Made by a program: the position numbers and the translations under genes | Notes under the pieces: model-generated | The model's database searches: none | What the model saw: only the letters and a program-made list of their open reading frames with translations | Told to the model about the DNA's origin: nothing | From: Paenarthrobacter sp. AR 02 | Lineage (GTDB): Bacteria > Actinomycetota > Actinomycetes > Actinomycetales > Micrococcaceae | Assembly: GCF_021538675.1 (NCBI RefSeq) | Contig: NZ_JAJUKH010000013.1 | Span: forward strand, 1-64,000 | Reading direction: 5' to 3' | DNA length: 64,000 nt | Part shown: piece after piece, positions 8,101 to 16,897 of the stretch | How positions within the stretch are numbered: position 1 is the stretch's first letter | Layout of the letters: the number at the start of each line of letters is the position of its first letter

Positions 8101-8582
8101 CGCGGATCGTCGAGCAGCGTGGGCTCTATTTCGATGAGCTTGAAGAGGATGTGGTCTACGCGCATAAGCCCGGGCGTACGGTCACCGAAACGGACAATGT
8201 CCTCTTCACCACCATGACCATGAACACGCAAGCACTGCATTTGGATGCCGCGTGGAGCGCAGGGCAGCCCTTCGGGCAGCGGCTCATGAATTCCATGTTC
8301 ACGCTGTCCACCATGGTGGGGCAGTCCGTCACGCAGCTGACGCAGGGCACCATCATTGCGCAGTTGGGGTTGACCGACGTCACCTTTCCGCACCCGCTGT
8401 ACCACGGGGATACGCTGTACACGGAGACGGTGATCCTCGGAAAAAGGTTGTCGTCCTCCCGCCCCGGACAGGGCGTGGTGACCATGCAGCACACCGGCCG
8501 CAACCAGGACGGGACCGTGGTGGCATCGGCCACCCGTACCTGCCTCATGTGGACCAAGGAAGCGCACGCCGCGCAGTCCTGA
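8097..8582 (+). CDS. MaoC-family dehydratase, probable 3-methylglutaconyl-CoA hydratase
   Basis: A 161-residue hot-dog-fold MaoC-like hydratase. It contains TVTETDNVLFTTMTMNTQ (the active-site helix region), GQRLMNSMFTLSTMVG and FPHPLYHGDTLYTET. The start is the ATG overlapping the scoB stop (ATGA). A crotonase-type hydratase (LiuC) is absent from this operon, so this protein is the natural candidate for hydrating 3-methylglutaconyl-CoA to HMG-CoA. Rv2499c, a MaoC-like dehydratase, holds the same place in M. tuberculosis. The reaction is inferred from position and that precedent; mesaconyl/methylfumaryl-type hydratases share the fold. Confidence 0.82.
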   Translation: MTRIVEQRGLYFDELEEDVVYAHKPGRTVTETDNVLFTTMTMNTQALHLDAAWSAGQPFGQRLMNSMFTLSTMVGQSVTQLTQGTIIAQLGLTDVTFPHPLYHGDTLYTETVILGKRLSSSRPGQGVVTMQHTGRNQDGTVVASATRTCLMWTKEAHAAQS

Positions 8583-8629
8583 CCTCCGCTTGACGCCACC
8601 GCCCCCACACCCCAGCAGCGAGGTAATGC

Positions 8630-9457
8630 ATGTCTTCTCCCTTCACCATGGGCCCGGCCCTTTTGTTCTGCCCGGCTGACCGGCCCGAGCGTTTCGGGAA
8701 GGCCGCCGACAGGTCCGATGCCGTGATCCTGGACCTGGAGGACGCGGTAGCTCCGGCCGACAAGCCCGGCGCCCGCAACGCGATCATCGAGCAGCCGGAG
8801 GGGGAGCGCCTGGATCCGGCCAGAACCATCGTCCGCGTCAACCCTGTGGGCTCGCCTGAGTTCGAGGCAGACCTGGAAGCCTTGGCCGCAACGCCTTACC
8901 GCACTGTGATGCTGGCCAAGGCGGAAAGCGCCGGGCAGCTCGCGGCGTTGGCGGGTTACCAGGTCATAGCGCTGTGTGAAACGCCCACCGGAATCGTCAA
9001 CGCTGCCGCGATCGCGGCGCAACCGAACGTTGTCGGCTTGATGTGGGGCGCCGAGGACCTGCTCGCCTCCCTCGGCGGCCTGTCCAGCAGGAACGTCGAC
9101 GGCGGGTACCGGGCTGTCGCGCTGCACTCACGTTCCGCTGTGCTGCTTGCCGCCAAGGCTGCGGGCAAGGAAGCCATCGACTCCGTCTATGTGAACATCC
9201 CGGACCTTGATGGCCTGGGCGTGGAGTCCCGGGATGCGGTGGCCAGCGGGTTCGGTGCGAAGGCCTGCATCCACCCGAACCAGGTTGCCGTGGTCCGGGA
9301 AGCGTATGCCCCCGCACCCGAAGCAGTGGAGGCGGCCACTGAGTTGCTCGACGCCGCCGCAGCAGCCGGTACGGGCGTGTTCCAGTTCAAAGGGAAGATG
9401 ATTGACGGCCCCATCCTCAAGCACGCCGAAGCGACGCTGCGCAGGGCCGGTCGCTAG
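8630..9457 (+). CDS. CitE-like / HpcH-HpaI family lyase, candidate (R)-HMG-CoA lyase
   Basis: A 275-residue CitE-like TIM-barrel lyase. Seen are LFCPADRPERFGKA, the metal-binding DAVILDLEDAV, ALCETPTGIVNA, LMWGAEDLLASLGG and the CoA-binding GFGAKACIHPNQV. Free-standing CitE-like proteins act on various 3-hydroxyacyl-CoA thioesters. In M. tuberculosis the orthologous gene in the leucine locus (Rv2498c) is reported as a lyase accepting (R)-HMG-CoA, and no DRE-TIM HMG-CoA lyase (LiuE) is present here. I therefore infer cleavage of HMG-CoA to acetyl-CoA and acetoacetate. It follows the MaoC gene by 47 bp and ends the operon at a strong bidirectional terminator. Confidence 0.82.
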   Translation: MSSPFTMGPALLFCPADRPERFGKAADRSDAVILDLEDAVAPADKPGARNAIIEQPEGERLDPARTIVRVNPVGSPEFEADLEALAATPYRTVMLAKAESAGQLAALAGYQVIALCETPTGIVNAAAIAAQPNVVGLMWGAEDLLASLGGLSSRNVDGGYRAVALHSRSAVLLAAKAAGKEAIDSVYVNIPDLDGLGVESRDAVASGFGAKACIHPNQVAVVREAYAPAPEAVEAATELLDAAAAAGTGVFQFKGKMIDGPILKHAEATLRRAGR

Positions 9458-9464
9458 CGACGGG

Positions 9465-9523
9465 TCCGGCCCTTGTTCGCTGCACTCACCGTTAGACGGC
9501 GGGGACAGCAAACAAGGGCCGGA
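9465..9523. terminator. bidirectional terminator between convergent operons
   Basis: An 18-bp stem with one mismatch (tccggcccttgttcgctg at 9465-9482 against cagcaaacaagggccgga at 9506-9523) encloses a 23-nt loop. It sits between the stops of the CitE-like gene (+) and the Gfo/Idh gene (-) and can serve both. Confidence 0.85.
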
Positions 9524-9543
9524 ATCGTGGGCGCCGCAGCGCG

Positions 9544-10647
9544 CTAGGCGCGGACCGCCGTCGAGAGTTCCGTCAGCTCCACCGTGGCAGGCCGTGCAGC
9601 CGTGCTGGTGATGGCTACGGCTTGCCCGCTGCGGGCAGATTCCAGCACCGATTCCATGACCTCCAGGGCGTGGAAGGCCAACTGTCCACCGGCACGCGGT
9701 TCCTGTCCCGCCGGCGTGGCCGCGAGGTCGGCGATGCCAAAGCCGCGTCCCGAGTCCACATAGCCCGCAGAGACCGGGAGCGTCTCCCAAGCCTCGGCGC
9801 CGAGTGCGAAAAGCTCCACGTCGCCGTCGAAGTAGTTGGGGTCGGGCACCACCAAGGAACCTTTTTCGCCGTGGATTTCGATGTTGGGGCTCTTGGTTTT
9901 GACTGCGTCGAAGCTCATGAAGAGCGTCGACAAGGCCCCGGAGGCGTGGACCAGGACACCCGTGACGTGCGAGTCAATGGCAACCGGCACTTTTTGGCCT
10001 TCGCGCGGACCCGATCCGATGGTCCGTTCGTCACGCGTATGACTGGCTGCGCCTACCACCGAAACCACAGGTCCGAGCAGGGTGACCAGTGCAGAGACGT
10101 AGTACGGGCCCATGTCCAGGAGGGGCCCACCACCGGGCTGGTAGTAGAAGTCGGGGTTCGGATGCCACCGCTCGTGCCCCGGAGTGGCCATGGTGGCCGT
10201 GGCGGAGATGGGCGCGCCGATCAGGCCGTCGTCGATCGCCTTGCGGGCAGTCTGGATGCCAGTGCCCAACACGGTGTCCGGTGCGCAACCAACCACCACC
10301 CCGGCAGCGGCGGCCGCGTCGAGTACTTCCCGGGCCTCCGTGGTGGTGGCTGCCAACGGCTTTTCGCCATAGACGGACTTGCCGGCGGCGATGGCCTTCA
10401 ACGCAATGTCGGCGTGTGCAGCGGGAATGGTCAGGTTGAGGACGAGCTCAACGTCATTGGCGGCCAGGAGCTCGTCCACGGTGAGGGCCCTGACGCCGTC
10501 GTAGGAGTCTGCCACAGCCTGCGCCCGGGCGGGATCGAGGTCGGCAACGGCTACCAGATTGATGGTGTCGAGCCGGCGGAAGTTGCTCAGGTACTGCGCG
10601 ATGATGGCGCCGCAGCCAATGATTCCGACGTTTAGCGGCTTGCCCAC
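9544..10647 (-). CDS. Gfo/Idh/MocA-family oxidoreductase
   Basis: A 367-residue NAD(P)-dependent sugar dehydrogenase. The N-terminal Rossmann motif is VGIIGCGAIIAQYL, the EKPLA motif (GKSVYGEKPLAAT) carries the catalytic lysine, and the C-terminal sheet domain follows. The start is GTG 10647, inside the end of the ThuA gene, with AAGGGG upstream; any longer reading would run across the ThuA coding frame. It is the last gene of the sugar operon. Family members oxidise or reduce sugar hydroxyls, often at C3. The substrate cannot be read from the sequence, but ThuA plus Gfo/Idh (ThuB) pairs act on trehalose and related disaccharides in rhizobia. Confidence 0.85.
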   Translation of the reverse strand: MGKPLNVGIIGCGAIIAQYLSNFRRLDTINLVAVADLDPARAQAVADSYDGVRALTVDELLAANDVELVLNLTIPAAHADIALKAIAAGKSVYGEKPLAATTTEAREVLDAAAAAGVVVGCAPDTVLGTGIQTARKAIDDGLIGAPISATATMATPGHERWHPNPDFYYQPGGGPLLDMGPYYVSALVTLLGPVVSVVGAASHTRDERTIGSGPREGQKVPVAIDSHVTGVLVHASGALSTLFMSFDAVKTKSPNIEIHGEKGSLVVPDPNYFDGDVELFALGAEAWETLPVSAGYVDSGRGFGIADLAATPAGQEPRAGGQLAFHALEVMESVLESARSGQAVAITSTAARPATVELTELSTAVRA

Positions 10648-11333
10648 AGCATGCCCCTTTCGATAATGGTGCGGACGTTGCTGTCCTGGAGGATTTCCAC
10701 GCGGTGGCCGGGGGTGCAGACAAAGATCCTGCCCTTGCCCCATTGACGGGTCCAGATTGCCGGCGAAGTTACTTCACGGTTCCACGGATCCCACTCCCGC
10801 ACTTTCTGGGTGGTGGTCGCCAGGACGTCGATGTAGTCGTCGGACAGGACCCAGTACTGCTCCGTGACGAGATCGAAGTCCCCGATGCCCTGGGTGATGG
10901 GGTGTTCGGCGGCCGCTGGAAGCATGTTCACCGTGTACGGGACATAGTTATCGGACTGTTCGCCCGACAGCTCGTCAGGATGCTTGCCCGGGTGGCAGGC
11001 AAACTGGCCGCCGATCAGGTGCAGGTAATCCGAGTTGTTGCGGTAGGAATCGGCGATGCCTCCGTGCCAGCCCGCGAGTCCCGTGCCGTTCTCGACGGCG
11101 GTGCGGAGCCCCTCGAACTCGTCCTTCTCAATGGTGGTCATGGTCATGCACTGGACGATCAGGTCGACGCCCGCCATGTAGTCCGGATCGGCGTAGATCT
11201 TGGGGGATTCCTCCACCCGGACGTCGTAGCCGTTCTCCCGCAGGTAGGGGATGAACAGCTCGGTGGCTTCCACCGGCTGGTGTCCGTCCCAGCCGCCGCG
11301 AACCACCAGCGCTGTCTTGTTGTTGCTTGTCAT
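10632..11333 (-). CDS. ThuA-domain protein
   Basis: A 233-residue ThuA-like protein (glutamine-amidotransferase-like fold). Visible features are TALVVRGGWDGHQPVEATELF at the N-terminus, TGLAGWHGGIADSYRNN, LIGGQFACHPG and RIFVCTPGHRVE. The start is ATG 11333 (MTSNNKTALVV), with GGAAACC upstream; the open frame continues upstream but only as non-conserved sequence. ThuA proteins accompany sugar dehydrogenases of the ThuB/Gfo type in 3-keto-disaccharide metabolism and lack a proven enzymatic role in most species. It overlaps the following dehydrogenase by 16 bp, implying coupled translation. Confidence 0.82.
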   Translation of the reverse strand: MTSNNKTALVVRGGWDGHQPVEATELFIPYLRENGYDVRVEESPKIYADPDYMAGVDLIVQCMTMTTIEKDEFEGLRTAVENGTGLAGWHGGIADSYRNNSDYLHLIGGQFACHPGKHPDELSGEQSDNYVPYTVNMLPAAAEHPITQGIGDFDLVTEQYWVLSDDYIDVLATTTQKVREWDPWNREVTSPAIWTRQWGKGRIFVCTPGHRVEILQDSNVRTIIERGMLWASR

Positions 11334-11383
11334 GGTTTCCTTCGATTTCGGGGCGTTGTGTCGTTGAGTCGGGTGTGGTGCTG

Positions 11384-12388
11384 TCAGCGCGTAGCAAACG
11401 CAGCATCGAAAGCTGCCGTCGGGGGCCGTATGGCGGCCAGCCGGCGAACCATGTCCAGCGCCTGGGGAGCGCCGATCAGCCGGTCCATTCCGGCGTCCTC
11501 CCATTCGATGCTGGTGGGTCCTTCGTAGCCAATGGCATTGAGCGCCCGGAAGATCGGCTCCCAGTTCACGTCCCCGTGCCCGGCAGTGACGAAGTCCCAT
11601 CCGCGCCGTGGATCAGCCCACGGCAGGTGGGATCCAAGGCGCCCGTTGCGCCCGTTGAGTTGCCGGACGGATTCCTTGACATGGACATGGAAGATCTTGT
11701 CCGCAAAGTCCTGGAGGAACATCACGGGGTCCAGGTCCTGCCACAGGAAGTGGGAGGGATCGAAGTTCAGTCCAAATCCTTCCCGGTGTCCGATCGCGTC
11801 GAGTGCGCGCTTCGCAGTCCAGTAGTCATAGGCAATCTCGGAAGGGTGGACTTCCAACGCGAACCGGACGCCAACCTCATCGAACACATCCATGATGGGA
11901 TTCCAGCGGTCGGCGAAGTCCTGGTAGCCGCGTTCAATCATGGCCTCAGAGGCCGGGGGAAACATCGCCACGCATTTCCAGATGGACGAGCCCGTGAACC
12001 CCGTGACCGTTGTGACCCCCAGCCTTGCCGCGGCGCGTGCTGTGGTCTTCATGGTTTCGGCCGCACGTTGCCGCACGCCTTCCGCCTCGCCGTCGCCCCA
12101 CACCGCCGGCGCAAGGATGTCCCTGTGCCGCTCATCGATGGGATCGTCGCATACTGCTTGTCCGGCCAGGTGGTTGGCGATGGCGTGGACGGTGAGGTGG
12201 TGCTTATCCAGGATGTCCAGTTTTGCCTGCAGGTAGGCATCGTCCTCGACAACGCGCTGTGGATCCAGATGGTCGCCCCAACAGGCGATCTCCAGACCGT
12301 CAAAGCCCCACTCTCCAGCCAGCCTCGCCACTTCCTCGAAAGGCAGGTCGGCCCACTGTCCGGTGAAGAGGGTGATGGGTCGGTTCAT
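11384..12388 (-). CDS. sugar phosphate isomerase/epimerase (xylose isomerase-like TIM barrel)
   Basis: A 334-residue AP-endonuclease-2/IolE-type TIM barrel. Metal-binding stretches seen are EVHPSEIAYDYWT, GLNFDPSHFLWQ, FHVHVKES and TSIEWEDAGMDR. Two adjacent ATGs (12391 and 12388) are possible; the second has the better spacing to AAAGGA. Relatives isomerise or epimerise sugars and keto-sugars, or dehydrate inosose. Lying between two Gfo/Idh dehydrogenases, it probably handles the keto-sugar they make. The gene is separated from the upstream dehydrogenase by 10 bp. Exact reaction unknown. Confidence 0.82.
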   Translation of the reverse strand: MNRPITLFTGQWADLPFEEVARLAGEWGFDGLEIACWGDHLDPQRVVEDDAYLQAKLDILDKHHLTVHAIANHLAGQAVCDDPIDERHRDILAPAVWGDGEAEGVRQRAAETMKTTARAAARLGVTTVTGFTGSSIWKCVAMFPPASEAMIERGYQDFADRWNPIMDVFDEVGVRFALEVHPSEIAYDYWTAKRALDAIGHREGFGLNFDPSHFLWQDLDPVMFLQDFADKIFHVHVKESVRQLNGRNGRLGSHLPWADPRRGWDFVTAGHGDVNWEPIFRALNAIGYEGPTSIEWEDAGMDRLIGAPQALDMVRRLAAIRPPTAAFDAAFATR

Positions 12389-12398
12389 CATGTTCCTT

Positions 12399-13595
12399 TC
12401 AGACGTTCTGCCAGCGGCTTGAGTTGTCCGCGCTCGCCTCGACTGCGGCAAGCACCTTTTGTACCTGCAAAGCATCAGCGAACGACGGCGACGGCTGCTC
12501 GCCCGCGCCGATGGCCGTCACCAGGTCCACTACCTGGTGTGTAAACCCGTGCTCGTAACCCAGACCGTGGCCGGTTGGCCACCAGTTGGCGGTGTAAGGA
12601 TGGGAGGGTTCGGTGACCATAATCTTCCGGAAACCCGCATCGGGTTCCAGGGCAGCATCGTAGAACTGCAGGGAGTTCATGTCCTCGAAATCGAAGGCCA
12701 CGGAACCCTTGGTGCCGTTGAGCTCCAGGCGCATGGCGTTCTTGCGTCCCAAAGCGAACCGGGTGGCCTCGAAGATGCCGATAGGGCCGGCGGCAGCACC
12801 GCCGTCGTGCTTTGATTCGAAACGGGCGGTGAACAGCGCTGCGTCGTCCACCGTGACCGGACCACGTGGGCCGTCGGAACCCCCACGGCCGCCAAGACCC
12901 ACAAAGTCTCCGCCCACGGGCCGTTCCTTCACGAACGTTTCCAGGAGCGCAGAGACGCCGGTGACATTCAGGCCGGTGATCCACTGGGCGGCGTCGATGC
13001 TGTGCGCACCGATGTCCCCCAGCGAACCGGACCCCGACTTTGACTTGTCCAGCCGCCAGGTCAACGGCGCGTCCGCGTCGCTGAGCCAATCCTGCAGATA
13101 CTGCGCCCGCACATGCCGGATGTCGCCCAGGCGGCCGTCATCCACCATCCGCTTTGCCAGGGCCAGTGCTGGAGTCCGGCGGTAGCTGAAGCCGCACATG
13201 GACAGCACGCCCCGCTCGGCTGCGGCCTGGGCCACCGCCGTCATCTTCTCGGCCTCTTCCACGGTGTTGGCAAGGGGCTTTTCGCAGAGGACGTGCTTGC
13301 CGGCCTCAAGGGCGGCGATGGCGATCTCGGCGTGGGTGTTTCCCGGGGTGCAGATGTCGATGAGGTCGATGTCGTCCCGTTCGATCAGCCGGCGCCAATC
13401 GGTCTCCACGCTGTTCCAACCGTATTTGTGGGCGGCTGCGCGGACGCCGTCGGCATTCCTGCCTGCCACTGCCGTGAGTTCAGGGGCGAGCGGCAAGTCG
13501 AAGAACCGCGGCGCAGTCCGCCAGGCGTGGGAGTGCGCTGCACCCATGAACGCGTAGCCGACCATGCCCACCCGCAGGGGTTTCGTTTCAGTCAT
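12399..13595 (-). CDS. Gfo/Idh/MocA-family oxidoreductase (second)
   Basis: A 398-residue NAD(P)-dependent dehydrogenase. The Rossmann stretch is VGMVGYAFMGAAHSHAWR, then DLIDICTPGNTHAEIA and the catalytic GKHVLCEKPLANT. A C-terminal region with GDIGAHSIDAAQWI matches the usual D-x-x-x-H substrate-site pattern of inositol and sugar dehydrogenases. It differs clearly from the other Gfo/Idh protein of the operon, so the pair is not a recent duplication. It follows the second permease gene by 30 bp and probably catalyses the first oxidation of the imported sugar. Substrate unknown. Confidence 0.87.
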   Translation of the reverse strand: MTETKPLRVGMVGYAFMGAAHSHAWRTAPRFFDLPLAPELTAVAGRNADGVRAAAHKYGWNSVETDWRRLIERDDIDLIDICTPGNTHAEIAIAALEAGKHVLCEKPLANTVEEAEKMTAVAQAAAERGVLSMCGFSYRRTPALALAKRMVDDGRLGDIRHVRAQYLQDWLSDADAPLTWRLDKSKSGSGSLGDIGAHSIDAAQWITGLNVTGVSALLETFVKERPVGGDFVGLGGRGGSDGPRGPVTVDDAALFTARFESKHDGGAAAGPIGIFEATRFALGRKNAMRLELNGTKGSVAFDFEDMNSLQFYDAALEPDAGFRKIMVTEPSHPYTANWWPTGHGLGYEHGFTHQVVDLVTAIGAGEQPSPSFADALQVQKVLAAVEASADNSSRWQNV

Positions 13596-13625
13596 GACGG
13601 GATCCTTTCTGCTGGCAGACGCCAG

Positions 13626-14525
13626 TCACTTGCTGAAGCCCGCGGTCAGGCCGCTGAGCAGCTGGCGGCGTGCCACCACATAGACCACAAGCAACGGCAG
13701 GGTAGCGAGGACGACGGATGCGAGTACCGCAGGAATGTTGACGCTGAACTCGCCCTGGAACGTCCACAGGGACAGGGGCAGGACCCGGGTATCAGGGCTC
13801 TGCGTGAGGATCAGCGGAAACAGGAATCCATTCCATACGTTGAGCGCGTTGTAAATCCCGACGGTGATGACGGCCGGCTTGGTCATTGGCAAAGCGAGCC
13901 GCCACAGCATGGCCCAGTCAGAGCAGCCATCCAGGCGCATCGACTCGAACAACTCGTTGGGTACGTCCCGCAGGAAGTTGGAAAGGATCAGCACGGAGAT
14001 CGGAATCGCGAAGGCAATGGACGGCAGGATCAAGGCCAACAAAGTGTCGTACATGTGGGCTTTGGTGATCATCCAGTAGATGGGGATGATCGTGGCGTGA
14101 AGCGGGATGGCCAGCCCCAGCAGGAAGATGTTGTTGGTCAAGCCGAGGAATTTGCCCCTGCCCCGGACAATTGCATACGCCGCCATGAAGGAAACCAACA
14201 GAGCCGGAATAACACTGCCCAGCGTGACGATCAGGCTGTTGGCGAAGTACTTGGCGAAGTCGTTTTCCAGTACCAGTTTGTAATTGTCCAGTGTCGGCTC
14301 GGAGGGCGGCAGCATGGGGTTGGACGTAAAGAAGCCTGCCTGGTTCTTCAAGCTGGTGATGACCACGTAGTAGACCGGCACAATGATCACGGCCAGCCAG
14401 GCCCAGCCGCCCAGTCCGCCCAGGATGTTGGGCCGCGACCTGCCGGTCTGTGGAGTCCGACGGCGGGTAGCGGCCGGCTTCGGCGGTGCTGCCGGTGACG
14501 TGGGGAGCTGTGTGGTGGAAGCCAT
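13626..14525 (-). CDS. carbohydrate ABC transporter permease (MalG type)
   Basis: A 299-residue inner-membrane permease with six predicted helices. The first is GGWAWLAVIIVPVYYVVITS, and the ABC-contact loop is ESMRLDGCSDWAMLWRLALPM (the EAA-like motif). The N-terminal ~35 residues are a Pro/Ala/Arg-rich cytoplasmic tail. ATG 14525 overlaps the stop of the upstream permease (TAATG). It forms the channel with that permease. No ATP-binding subunit is encoded in the operon, as is common in actinobacteria, where a shared MsiK-type ATPase powers several sugar importers. Confidence 0.9.
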   Translation of the reverse strand: MASTTQLPTSPAAPPKPAATRRRTPQTGRSRPNILGGLGGWAWLAVIIVPVYYVVITSLKNQAGFFTSNPMLPPSEPTLDNYKLVLENDFAKYFANSLIVTLGSVIPALLVSFMAAYAIVRGRGKFLGLTNNIFLLGLAIPLHATIIPIYWMITKAHMYDTLLALILPSIAFAIPISVLILSNFLRDVPNELFESMRLDGCSDWAMLWRLALPMTKPAVITVGIYNALNVWNGFLFPLILTQSPDTRVLPLSLWTFQGEFSVNIPAVLASVVLATLPLLVVYVVARRQLLSGLTAGFSK

Positions 14526-15460
14526 TACGCACCTTCCAATTGGCTGGCATTGCGGTTCTTGCCGCCGAGTCGTTGGAGGAACAGCGCCAACGCCAGGCCG
14601 ATGACCACGAGGATCACTCCCAGGGCGCTCGCCGCTCCCATGTCGTTGGCTTTGAAGCCGGTGAGGTACATGTGCAGCGGAAGCAACCGGGTGGAATAGC
14701 CCGGCCCGCCGGCAGTGAGGACGAAGACCAGGTCGAAGTAAGCCAGGGAACCAACCACCATCAGGGTGGACGAGGTGATGATCGTGTACTTCAACTGGGG
14801 GAGGGTGATGTTGAAGAACTGCTGGACCCTCCCGGCACCATCGATCTGCGCCGCTTCGTACAGCGACGTGGGTATCTGCCTGACGCCGCCTTGGTAGATC
14901 AGGGTGTGGAACGGCACGAATTGCCAGGCGATCACAAAGACCACCACGAACAGCACCAGGTCCGAGTTGCCCAGCCAGTCCTGGGCCAGAAACGGCAGGC
15001 CCAAGCCAGGGCCCAGGCCGAAGTTCGGATCCAGGAGCGCTTTGAAGGCAATGGCGACAGCCGCGGAGGAAAGGAGGAGCGGCACAAAGTAGAGCACTGC
15101 CAACGCGGCGCGGTACTTCTGGCTGGCAGCGGTGAAGACGCCGAGCAGGAGGCTGATGGGGGCCTGGACGACGAACGAGAAGAACATGATCTTGGCCGTC
15201 ACCAGCAGGGCATTTCCTGTAACGGGGTCGGTCAGGACTGTTTGCCAGCTCGAGAGTCCGTCGAGCTTGATTTCGCCTAGCCCGTCCCAGCGGGTGAAGC
15301 TCAGGAAAAGGACGCCCAGGAGGGGAAGAATCGCGAACAGCGTGAAGAAAGCGAGGGCCGGGACTGCCAGCCACCCCGACGGACCCTTTTCGAGGGTCCG
15401 TCGGGACGGCTGCTCCCGCCGGGAGGTCTGCTCCCGGGTAGCAGCAGTAGTGGTTGACAC
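14525..15460 (-). CDS. carbohydrate ABC transporter permease (MalF type)
   Basis: A 311-residue permease. After a charged N-terminal tail comes a helix, WLAVPALAFFTLFAILPLLG, five further hydrophobic segments and the EAA-type loop YEAAQIDGAGRVQQFFNITLP. It is the partner of the MalG-type permease immediately downstream, with overlapping stop and start. It begins 4 bp after the binding-protein gene, so the three transport genes form one translational unit. Confidence 0.9.
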   Translation of the reverse strand: MSTTTAATREQTSRREQPSRRTLEKGPSGWLAVPALAFFTLFAILPLLGVLFLSFTRWDGLGEIKLDGLSSWQTVLTDPVTGNALLVTAKIMFFSFVVQAPISLLLGVFTAASQKYRAALAVLYFVPLLLSSAAVAIAFKALLDPNFGLGPGLGLPFLAQDWLGNSDLVLFVVVFVIAWQFVPFHTLIYQGGVRQIPTSLYEAAQIDGAGRVQQFFNITLPQLKYTIITSSTLMVVGSLAYFDLVFVLTAGGPGYSTRLLPLHMYLTGFKANDMGAASALGVILVVIGLALALFLQRLGGKNRNASQLEGA

Positions 15461-15464
15461 CGGA

Positions 15465-16784
15465 TTACTTCCCGATCGTCGCGTTCATGGCTGAGGCGAA
15501 CTGCTCGGGCGTGATCTTCTTCAGGAAAATCTGGTCAAGGTTCGCCAGCATCGCATCGCCCTGCGCCGGGCTGAGTGCCTGGTCCCAGGACAGCGTGAAA
15601 TCAGGGGCGTCCTTGGCCATGCCGTAGACGTACGTCAGGAAGTCCTTGTCCGGCGATGCAGCAAGCTTGTCTTCGATGCCCGTGACCACAGGAACGGCGC
15701 CGGAGTCGATCAGGGCCTTGACGTTGTCGTCATTGAACATTCCGTCTTTGACGTAGCTCAGCGCTGTCTTCTTTTGTTCCTCGGTTGCCTTGGAGGAAAC
15801 CGACCAGAAGTTGGAGGGGTTTCCCACGACGTTTGCCGGGTTTCCCTTACCGCCGTCGATGGTGGGGAAGGGGGTGTAACCGAGCTTGCCGCTCTTGACG
15901 AAATCGGCGGCGTCCTTCTTCATGCCCTGGTAGATCCAGCTGCCCTGCAGGATCATGGCCGCCTTGCCGGTGTAAAGAAGGGCCTGGTCGGCGTTGCTGT
16001 CAGCTGCAATGGAGGAGAAGCCGTTGATGAAGCCACCGGCATCCACCAGTTCCTGGATCTTGGTCAGCGCTTCAATGACGGCGGGGTCGGACCAGGCATC
16101 AGGCTTGTTGGCTGCGATCTTGGCGAAGACTTCGGGTCCACCGATACGGTCCACGAGGTATTCGAGCCACATGAGGTCCGGCCATTTGGACTGCCCGCCC
16201 AGCGAAAACGGAGCTACGCCCGCGGCTTTGAACTTGGGCACCAGGGCCATGAGATCATCCCAGGTCTTGGGTGCTTCGGCGCCGATCTTGTCGAAGACTT
16301 CCTTGTTGTAGTAGAGGACCACCGGCTGCACTTTGTTGTTCGGCAGCGCGTAGGTCTTGCCATCGATGACGCCACTTTCCAGGATCGACGGGAGATAGCG
16401 GCTCTGTACGTCGGGGTTCTCCTTGAGGAATCCTGTCAGGTCGTCCACCTGGCCGGCGTCGACGTAGGACTTCAGGACACCGCCTCCCCAGCCGTAGACC
16501 AGTGTGGGACCTTGTCCGGCGCCGACGGCCGTGCGGACCTTGGTCTTGTAGGCATCGTTTGCGAAGAAGTCGAGCTTGATGGAGGAATCGGGGTGTGACT
16601 TGTTCCAGGAGTCCACGGAGGCCTGGAAGACCGGTTGGTCACCGCCCGTCAGGCCCCACATGGTGGCAGAACCCGCGGAAGCTCCCGTTCCGGCGGGGCC
16701 TGAGGAGCCGCAGGCTGCGAGCGAGATCGACAAGACGGCTGCCGAGACCGCCATTCCGGCGGTGCGCAACTTCAGATTATTCAT
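15465..16784 (-). CDS. extracellular sugar-binding lipoprotein of the ABC importer
   Basis: A 439-residue family 1 solute-binding protein. The signal peptide ends in a lipobox (SISLAACGSSG, Cys25), so the mature protein is tethered outside the membrane. Downstream are typical carbohydrate-binding-protein stretches such as YALPNNKVQPVVLYYNKEVFDKIG and GKAAMILQGSWIYQGM. It is the first gene of the minus-strand sugar operon and is transcribed from a promoter covered by a TTTCGAAA operator. Ligand not predictable; an oligosaccharide or glycoside is likely. Confidence 0.9.
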   Translation of the reverse strand: MNNLKLRTAGMAVSAAVLSISLAACGSSGPAGTGASAGSATMWGLTGGDQPVFQASVDSWNKSHPDSSIKLDFFANDAYKTKVRTAVGAGQGPTLVYGWGGGVLKSYVDAGQVDDLTGFLKENPDVQSRYLPSILESGVIDGKTYALPNNKVQPVVLYYNKEVFDKIGAEAPKTWDDLMALVPKFKAAGVAPFSLGGQSKWPDLMWLEYLVDRIGGPEVFAKIAANKPDAWSDPAVIEALTKIQELVDAGGFINGFSSIAADSNADQALLYTGKAAMILQGSWIYQGMKKDAADFVKSGKLGYTPFPTIDGGKGNPANVVGNPSNFWSVSSKATEEQKKTALSYVKDGMFNDDNVKALIDSGAVPVVTGIEDKLAASPDKDFLTYVYGMAKDAPDFTLSWDQALSPAQGDAMLANLDQIFLKKITPEQFASAMNATIGK

Positions 16785-16897
16785 GTGCTGTTTCCATTCG
16801 TCCTACGGGCTCGACGCTGATGGCCCGGCTGCTCGTATAAAAAGCCGCACTTTGCGGGGGAGGGATCTACTTCGATCGCCAGTTACCCTGAAAGCTT

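Noticed and set aside
14526..15374. N-terminal extension of the MalG-type permease frame across the upstream permease
   Set aside because: It reads through the other permease out of frame and has no membrane segments; the permease starts at 14525.
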